Part shown: in pieces, positions 7,723-11,668 of the stretch
How positions within the stretch are numbered: the first letter of the stretch is position 1
Layout of the letters: the number at the start of each line of letters is the position of its first letter
Source: Victivallales bacterium
GTDB taxonomy: Bacteria > Verrucomicrobiota > Lentisphaeria > Victivallales > SZUA-371
Assembly: GCA_028691155.1 (NCBI GenBank)
Contig: JAQUZV010000044.1
Coordinates: forward strand, 1-11,668
Length of the DNA stretch: 11,668 bases
Direction: 5' to 3'
Translations under genes and position numbers: made by a program
The notes under the pieces: model-generated
What the model was told of the DNA's origin: nothing
Seen by the model: the letters and a program-made list of their open reading frames with translations, nothing else
Database searches by the model: none

Positions 7723-7755
7723 ACGGCGCCGGGAAGACACTGCTCCCGGCGCCGT
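7723..7755. terminator. Perfect 12-bp hairpin between the convergent trpS and lipoprotein genes
   Basis: ACGGCGCCGGGA (7723-7734) pairs exactly with TCCCGGCGCCGT (7744-7755) around a 9-base loop. It lies 21 bases after the trpS stop and 35 bases past the lipoprotein stop at 7791, so it could serve both. No T-run follows on either strand, so it is not a canonical intrinsic terminator. It may act as a bidirectional terminator with another factor, or as an mRNA 3'-end stabiliser. Confidence 0.55.
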
Positions 7756-7790
7756 AATAATACTGTTGCGGTTTTAATCGGTTTGCCGGT

Positions 7791-8552
7791 TTATTTTTGC
7801 CGATGGGCGGGATAGTCGTTCTGGACATCTTCCAGCCGTTTGCTCATCGTCATCGCGGCGAGTTGCCGGGCCCAGACATCGATGTTGTATTCGGCCGAGC
7901 CGTACCACGTCGCGGCGCTTACTCCGGTGATATGGGTGCGGTCATATCCCCGATCTTTCAGCATAATCAATAATTTGCCGTGCTTGCCGCCGGTCAGTTT
8001 CCCGGCCAGAACAATTCGTCCCGCGGCATGGGATTCTCTGGCGCTGCTGTCTTTTTTCAGGAAAAAGTCGCCGTTACGGTCCAGGTTTTGCAGTTCCGCC
8101 GCCGCCGGAATCAATTGCGTCAGCGCCAGCTCCATGGTGACGGCCCCGGCGTCCGGCTTGTCGACCACCTTGAACCCGCCGCGGGCGGCGATTTTCCGCA
8201 GTTCCCGGACTGCGCTGTGGCGCAGATAGTCGCCGACGGCAGGCAGCTCGGCGGCAATTTTACGGCGTTGGTCCGGGGCCACCTGCTGCCACCATTTCCC
8301 TTGCATCACTTCGTCGGTGTTGACCGGCGCCACATAAATCCGATGATAACGGCCCCAATCGATCAACCGGGATTGCCAGTAATAATCAAACGGAAAGTTT
8401 TTCGCCTGCCGTACCAGCCAGTTCTGGTGCGGCAGAAACGTTGCCGCCGGCGACGGTTTGACGGTGGTGGTATTGAGAGTGTTGCAGCCATAACTCAGGC
8501 TGAACAGAAGAGCCCCCAGCGGCAGGCCCAGACGATAAATGTTGCTTCGCAT
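7791..8552 (-). CDS. Putative lipoprotein, DUF3313-like
   Basis: This 253-residue protein starts with a short lipoprotein signal: a basic N-terminus (MRSNIYR), a hydrophobic core (LGLPLGALLFSL) and a cysteine at 23 (SYGC). The lipobox is imperfect, with Ser at -3 and Leu at -4, but Gly at -1 and the position fit. The mature part contains IDWGRYHRIYVAPVNTDEV (about 64-82), which resembles the conserved start of DUF3313, a family of bacterial lipoproteins of unknown function. Later segments AVTMELALTQLIPA and GRIVLAGKLTGGKHGKLL also look like that family's beta strands. It is expected to be anchored in the outer or inner membrane facing the periplasm. The ATG at 8552 has a GGAGG ribosome site at 8566-8562. 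It is a single gene, divergent from feoA and convergent with trpS. Lipoprotein call is firm; the DUF3313 match is from memory and moderate. Confidence 0.7.
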   Translation of the reverse strand: MRSNIYRLGLPLGALLFSLSYGCNTLNTTTVKPSPAATFLPHQNWLVRQAKNFPFDYYWQSRLIDWGRYHRIYVAPVNTDEVMQGKWWQQVAPDQRRKIAAELPAVGDYLRHSAVRELRKIAARGGFKVVDKPDAGAVTMELALTQLIPAAAELQNLDRNGDFFLKKDSSARESHAAGRIVLAGKLTGGKHGKLLIMLKDRGYDRTHITGVSAATWYGSAEYNIDVWARQLAAMTMSKRLEDVQNDYPAHRQK

Positions 8553-8597
8553 ATGCCATTTCCTCCACTTTGACTCCCGGTATGCGGACCGGAATTC

Positions 8598-8628
8598 CTA
8601 TTATAATAGTTCCTTTACGGTTACTTTA
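8598..8628 (-). promoter_or_regulatory. Possible promoter of the lipoprotein gene with a palindromic -10
   Basis: CTATTATAATAG (8598-8609) is a perfect 12-bp palindrome and so contains TATAAT on both strands. Read on the minus strand, the -10 is 8605-8600, about 48 bases before the lipoprotein start. With 17-base spacing the -35 would be TAAAGT (8628-8623), which is poor. The plus-strand copy could in principle fire towards feoA, but has no good -35. Confidence 0.4.
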
Positions 8629-8760
8629 CCAGTTGTCGACCGGTACTAAAAAGCAAAAAAAGCCGATCAATGCCGGAAATTCCGTCATGATAAGGAATAG
8701 AGAAAAACGCCCGAAGTTGACGGCATAGCGGAATTTTGCCGAGAAAAACAGGGAAAGCAC

Positions 8761-8789
8761 TTGAATTTTTTATTAGGCCAGCCTAATTT
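8761..8789 (+). promoter_or_regulatory. Candidate feoAB promoter
   Basis: TTGAAT (8761-8766) is a good -35. With 17-base spacing the -10 would be TAATTT (8784-8789), which is only a partial match. The element lies 40 to 70 bases before the feoA start and brackets the palindrome at 8772-8787, so a bound regulator would block polymerase. Confidence 0.45.
8772..8787. promoter_or_regulatory. Palindromic operator before feoAB, DtxR-family-like
   Basis: ATTAGGC (8772-8778) and GCCTAAT (8781-8787) form a perfect inverted repeat around CA. TTAGG...CCTAA symmetry is the hallmark of sites bound by DtxR-family metal regulators (DtxR, IdeR, SirR), which repress iron or manganese uptake when metal is plentiful. 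The arms sit closer than in the classic 19-bp DtxR site. It does not look like a Fur box. Its place inside the candidate promoter of a ferrous-iron importer supports iron-dependent repression; no regulator gene is in the window. Confidence 0.55.
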
Positions 8790-8829
8790 AAAGATGAAAA
8801 GAAAACCTTACTAAAGGATAAAAGACGCA

Positions 8830-9165
8830 ATGATGATGAGGAAGCATTTTAGATGGGCATTAAGACGTGGACAGTGTCCGCAGAAACCGCACGGCGGATG
8901 TTGCCGGGGGAGTATGGGAGATGCGCTTTTAACGCTGGCGGAACTTCCGGTCGGGGCGACGGCGACGATCGTCAAGATTTTACCGGGCTTGCGGGGCCGC
9001 AAGAAGTTCACCGATGTCGGACTGGTTGCCGGGACGAAGTTGCAGGTGGAGGCGCATGCTCCGTTCGGCGGTTTGATTCGGGTGAAATTCATGGGGACCA
9101 GCATGGCGCTGCATGGTGAAGACGCGGCCGGGATTCTGTTGGAACGTCAGGATGCCGACCAATGA
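8830..9165 (+). CDS. feoA: Ferrous iron transport protein A (FeoA)
   Basis: FeoA is a small cytoplasmic SH3-like protein that works with the FeoB permease in ferrous-iron uptake. The domain covers about residues 33-107: LTLAELPVGATATIVKI, LPGLRGRKKFTDVGLVAGTKLQV, APFGGLIRVKFMGTSMALH and an end at AAGILLE. This is the usual FeoA order. Before it comes an unusual extension of about 30 basic residues with a Cys/His cluster (C16, H21, C24, C25). The ATG at 8830 is preceded by AAAGGA (8813-8818), 11 bases away. An alternative ATG at 8914 (residue 29) would remove the extension, but the G-rich stretch before it ends one base from the codon, too close for a good ribosome site. The stop overlaps the feoB start (ATGA), so the two are translationally coupled. 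Family call is firm; the exact start is less so. Confidence 0.9.
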   Translation: MMMRKHFRWALRRGQCPQKPHGGCCRGSMGDALLTLAELPVGATATIVKILPGLRGRKKFTDVGLVAGTKLQVEAHAPFGGLIRVKFMGTSMALHGEDAAGILLERQDADQ

Positions 9166-11315
9166 GAAAGAAATTCAGAATTGCCCTGGCCGGCAACCCG
9201 AATTGCGGTAAAACCTGTATTTTTAACGCTTTGACCGGAACCCGGCAGCACGTCGGCAACTATCCGGGCGTGACGGTGGAGAGTAAATTCGGCCATTTCA
9301 AGCTGAAGGACATGGAAATCGAACTGGTCGATCTGCCGGGCGTTTATTCGCTCTCTTCCAGTTCGCCGGAAGAAGACGTAGTGTTTCAGGAACTGACCAA
9401 ACCGGGGATCGATCTGATTCTCAATGTGGTAGATTCCACCATTCCACGCCGCAGCCTTTATCTTACCACCCAGCTGGCCGAACTGCATATTCCGATGCTG
9501 CTGGCCCTCAATATGAGCGACGAGGCCAACTGCAAGGGCCTGAAATACGATGTGCCGAAACTGGAAAAATACTTCGGTTCGCCGATTGTCCGGACCGTCG
9601 GCAGCAAGGTCGGCGGCATCCGCCCGCTGCTCGACAAGTTGGCCGACGCCTTGGCTCACCTGGCGGAACACGGGGTGCCGATGCTTTCCTACGGCGATGA
9701 CATCAATGACGCCATCAGTGCCGTGGCAGAAAAGATCGATGTCCTTCATGTGGCGCGTTACGCCCATATTCCGGCACGTTTTTTTGCCATCAAACTGCTG
9801 GAGCATGATTCCGCCGCGATGGGCATTCCGGAATTCCAGACCGTCCATGAAGAGGTCGAGGTTCAGATCAATCACCTGAAGAACAGCCATGCCATCGAGA
9901 CCGACACCTTTATGGCCGATTGCCGTTATGCGATGCTGGCCGGCGCCTGCCGCGACGCCATTTCGATGACCGGAGAGCGCCGTCGCGAAATTTCCGACAA
10001 GATCGATGTGGTGATGACCAACAAATACATCGGGTTGCCGCTTTTTCTGTTGATTATCTATCTTACGTTCTGGTTTACCTTTACCTGTGCGGCGCCGTTC
10101 ATGGATTTGATCGATGCCGGGTTCAACGTGCTTAACGACGGGATCAAAGCCCATTGGTCGGCGGCATCGTTGCCGTATCTGCGCGCGCTGTGCACCGACG
10201 GGGTGATCCGTGGTGTCGGCGGGGTGCTGGTATTTCTGCCGAATATTCTCTTCCTGTTCTTTGCCATTGCCATTCTGGAAGATTCCGGCTATATGGCGCG
10301 GGCCGCGTTCGTCATGGACGGTATTATGCGCCGTTTCGGATTGCAGGGTCGGTCGTTTGTGCCGCTGGTGCTGGGATTCGGTTGTTCGGTGCCGGCGATC
10401 ATGGCGACGCGTTGCATCGAATCCGAGCGCGACCGCAAGACTACCATCATGGTGTTGCCGTTGATGAGTTGCGGGGCGCGGCTGCCGATCTATTCGTTGA
10501 TCATTCCGGCTTTTTTCCTGAAAAAATATCAGGCGCCGATGATGCTGCTGATTTACCTGATCGGGGTGGTGGTGGCCCTGGTGGGAGCGCGGTTGCTCAA
10601 AGCGACGCTGTTCAGCGGAGAAGGGGAGGTTTATCTGATGGAACTTCCGCCTTATCGCATGCCGTCGCTTCGCAGTTTGACGATGCATATGTGGGATCGT
10701 TCCAAAATGTATATCCACAAGGCCGGTACCATTATTCTGCTCACCTCGGTGCTGTTGTTCCTGGCCAATACCCTGCCGGAGAAAAAGGTGTTCGGCAAGG
10801 ATTATTCCGTCCTGGTCGAACAGGTTCAGGCCGATTCGTCACTGACGCAGGAACAGCAGGAGGGCGCCGTTTTAAAATTGAGGAATGAACAACGGGCCGA
10901 AGCCCTGGAATACACGGTCTCCGGTCGGGTGGGGAAATTCCTCCAGCCCATGTTCCGGTATATCGGTTTCGACTGGAAACTGACGACGGCCAGTATCGGC
11001 GCGCTGGCGGCCAAGGAAGTATTTGTCTCCCAGCTCGGAATTCTTTACGCCGAGGGCGAGGTCGACGAAGCCTCGACGCCGTTGCGGCAGCAACTGATCG
11101 CCAACTATACGCCGCTGCAGGGATTCTGTATCATGCTGTTCAGTCTGCTTTCCATTCCCTGTCTGGCGACATTGGCCATTATTCGGCGGGAAATGAATTC
11201 CTGGACCATGGCCTTTATTGAAGCCGTCGGGCTGTTCTCGCTGGCCTTTATTTTAACCCTGATTGTCTATCAGGTGGGATTGCTGTTCCATATCGGCACG
11301 ACTCCGGTGGGATAA
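9162..11315 (+). CDS. feoB: Ferrous iron transport protein B (FeoB)
   Basis: FeoB is an inner-membrane Fe(II) permease with an N-terminal GTPase domain. G motifs are intact: G1 GNPNCGKT (11-18), G2 around VGNYPGVTVE (31-40), G3 DLPG (57-60) and G4 NMSD (117-120). A helical spacer follows, then the membrane part from about residue 286. The first Gate region carries LGFGCSVPAIMATR with GCSVPA at 407-412, and the matching MSCGARLP starts at 435. Both conserved cysteines (408 and 437) are present. A soluble loop (about 550-590) precedes GALAAKEVFVSQLGILY and the last membrane helices. The length of 717 residues is normal and no frame damage is seen. The gene overlaps the feoA stop by four bases. 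No feoC follows. The next gene is on the opposite strand and encodes a hemerythrin-like protein. Function is well supported. Confidence 0.97.
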   Translation: MRKKFRIALAGNPNCGKTCIFNALTGTRQHVGNYPGVTVESKFGHFKLKDMEIELVDLPGVYSLSSSSPEEDVVFQELTKPGIDLILNVVDSTIPRRSLYLTTQLAELHIPMLLALNMSDEANCKGLKYDVPKLEKYFGSPIVRTVGSKVGGIRPLLDKLADALAHLAEHGVPMLSYGDDINDAISAVAEKIDVLHVARYAHIPARFFAIKLLEHDSAAMGIPEFQTVHEEVEVQINHLKNSHAIETDTFMADCRYAMLAGACRDAISMTGERRREISDKIDVVMTNKYIGLPLFLLIIYLTFWFTFTCAAPFMDLIDAGFNVLNDGIKAHWSAASLPYLRALCTDGVIRGVGGVLVFLPNILFLFFAIAILEDSGYMARAAFVMDGIMRRFGLQGRSFVPLVLGFGCSVPAIMATRCIESERDRKTTIMVLPLMSCGARLPIYSLIIPAFFLKKYQAPMMLLIYLIGVVVALVGARLLKATLFSGEGEVYLMELPPYRMPSLRSLTMHMWDRSKMYIHKAGTIILLTSVLLFLANTLPEKKVFGKDYSVLVEQVQADSSLTQEQQEGAVLKLRNEQRAEALEYTVSGRVGKFLQPMFRYIGFDWKLTTASIGALAAKEVFVSQLGILYAEGEVDEASTPLRQQLIANYTPLQGFCIMLFSLLSIPCLATLAIIRREMNSWTMAFIEAVGLFSLAFILTLIVYQVGLLFHIGTTPVG

Positions 11316-11325
11316 ATGCCACCGG
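11304..11325. terminator. Hairpin spanning the feoB stop codon
   Basis: CCGGTGG (11304-11310) pairs perfectly with CCACCGG (11319-11325) around an 8-base loop that contains the feoB stop codon. No T-run follows, so it is not a standard intrinsic terminator. The downstream 11316-11440 stretch is GC-rich, holds further short inverted repeats (CCGGCC 11338-11343 with GGCCGG 11357-11362) and no gene. Confidence 0.3.
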
Positions 11326-11354
11326 CCATGTTCCGTTCCGGCCCGTAAAACCTA

Positions 11355-11437
11355 TCGGCCGGCCCGGCGCGATCCGGGTGATGGCATTGCTTTTACTGGT
11401 GTCGTCTCGTCGGGTTGGGGTTCGGCCGGCCCGGCGC
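11355..11437. repeat. 16-bp direct repeat between feoB and the hemerythrin gene
   Basis: TCGGCCGGCCCGGCGC occurs at 11355-11370 and again, identically, at 11422-11437, 67 bases apart. The repeat contains GGCCGGCC, itself palindromic. The second copy ends just before the hemerythrin stop codon. No gene is seen between the copies. Confidence 0.6.
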
Positions 11438-11440
11438 AGA

Positions 11441-11668
11441 TTATTTCCGGATGTCCTTTTCGCCGCTTCGGGTAAGATAAGGTTTATACTGGTGGTCGAC
11501 GACCAGTACATGCTGTATCAGCCAGTCGTAGAGATAGGTTTTCAGTATTGGCGTCAGCTCTTTGACATCGGCCATGGCGGCAAAACAGAACTGCACATTT
11601 TTTTCCAGGTAATACTGGTGGATTTTTCGATGCTGTTCCAGTCCGGGGTAGCCGGCCTCGGACATAAG
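11441..11668 (-). CDS. Hemerythrin-like protein, C-terminal part (cut by window end)
   Basis: The minus-strand frame is open to the window edge and ends with TAA at 11443-11441. About 75 codons are visible. An internal Met at 11665 is unlikely to be the start, because the preceding codon continues the frame and the sequence begins mid-family: MSEAGYPGLEQHRKIH resembles the middle of bacterial hemerythrins. Counting from that Met, H12-x3-H16 and H52-x4-D57 (within WLIQHVLVVDHQY) match four of the di-iron ligands of the four-helix bundle. The missing N-terminal part should carry the remaining His and Glu ligands. Bacterial hemerythrins bind oxygen at a di-iron centre and serve in oxygen sensing, carriage or protection. 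It may be a stand-alone protein or the end of a larger sensor; the window cannot decide. It converges on feoB, which fits an iron and oxygen theme. Family call is good. Confidence 0.85.
   Translation of the reverse strand, partial: LMSEAGYPGLEQHRKIHQYYLEKNVQFCFAAMADVKELTPILKTYLYDWLIQHVLVVDHQYKPYLTRSGEKDIRK

Noticed and set aside
8674..8684. CGGAAATTCCG, a small palindrome between the lipoprotein gene and feoA.
   Set aside because: It is short, far from both likely promoters and matches no operator I know; probably chance.

Overview
The window is GC-rich, densely coded bacterial chromosome. No rRNA, tRNA, CRISPR array or transposase is visible. A eukaryotic-like (type 2) isoleucyl-tRNA synthetase, a SUMF1-domain protein that looks like the tail of a larger fusion, a DUF3313-type lipoprotein and a FeoAB iron importer together suggest a Gram-negative member of the PVC group, perhaps Lentisphaerota. 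This placement is an inference from family flavour, not from a marker gene.

Layout. (1) 1-939, plus strand: the C-terminal part of a protein with a SUMF1 (formylglycine-generating-enzyme-like) domain, cut by the window start. (2) 1043-1528, minus strand: a stand-alone PTS EIIA protein of the fructose/nitrogen type. It converges on the SUMF1 gene and has a clear terminator. (3) 1815-2504, plus: a membrane protein of unknown function, followed by a strong terminator. (4) 2628-7701, plus: a compact likely operon of ileS, a tail-anchored zinc-ribbon/coiled-coil protein of unknown function (start codon overlapping the ileS stop), and trpS. (5) 7791-8552, minus: a DUF3313-like lipoprotein converging on trpS, with a 12-bp perfect hairpin between them. 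(6) 8830-11315, plus: feoA and feoB, translationally coupled by an ATGA overlap and preceded by a 16-bp palindrome resembling binding sites of DtxR-family metal regulators. (7) 11441 to the window end, minus: the C-terminal part of a hemerythrin-like di-iron protein, cut by the window end.

How they fit together. The last two units form an iron theme: ferrous-iron uptake beside a di-iron oxygen-binding or oxygen-sensing protein, as expected of an anaerobe or microaerophile. The middle unit is a translation operon of two class I aminoacyl-tRNA synthetases with an unexplained membrane-anchored protein between them. The EIIA protein is probably regulatory, because no EIIB or EIIC gene is next to it.

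Nothing here amounts to a demonstrably new multi-gene system. The items most worth a second look are the tail-anchored zinc-ribbon protein coupled to ileS, the palindrome before feoAB, the Cys/His-rich N-terminal extension of FeoA and the unknown membrane protein at 1815-2504.
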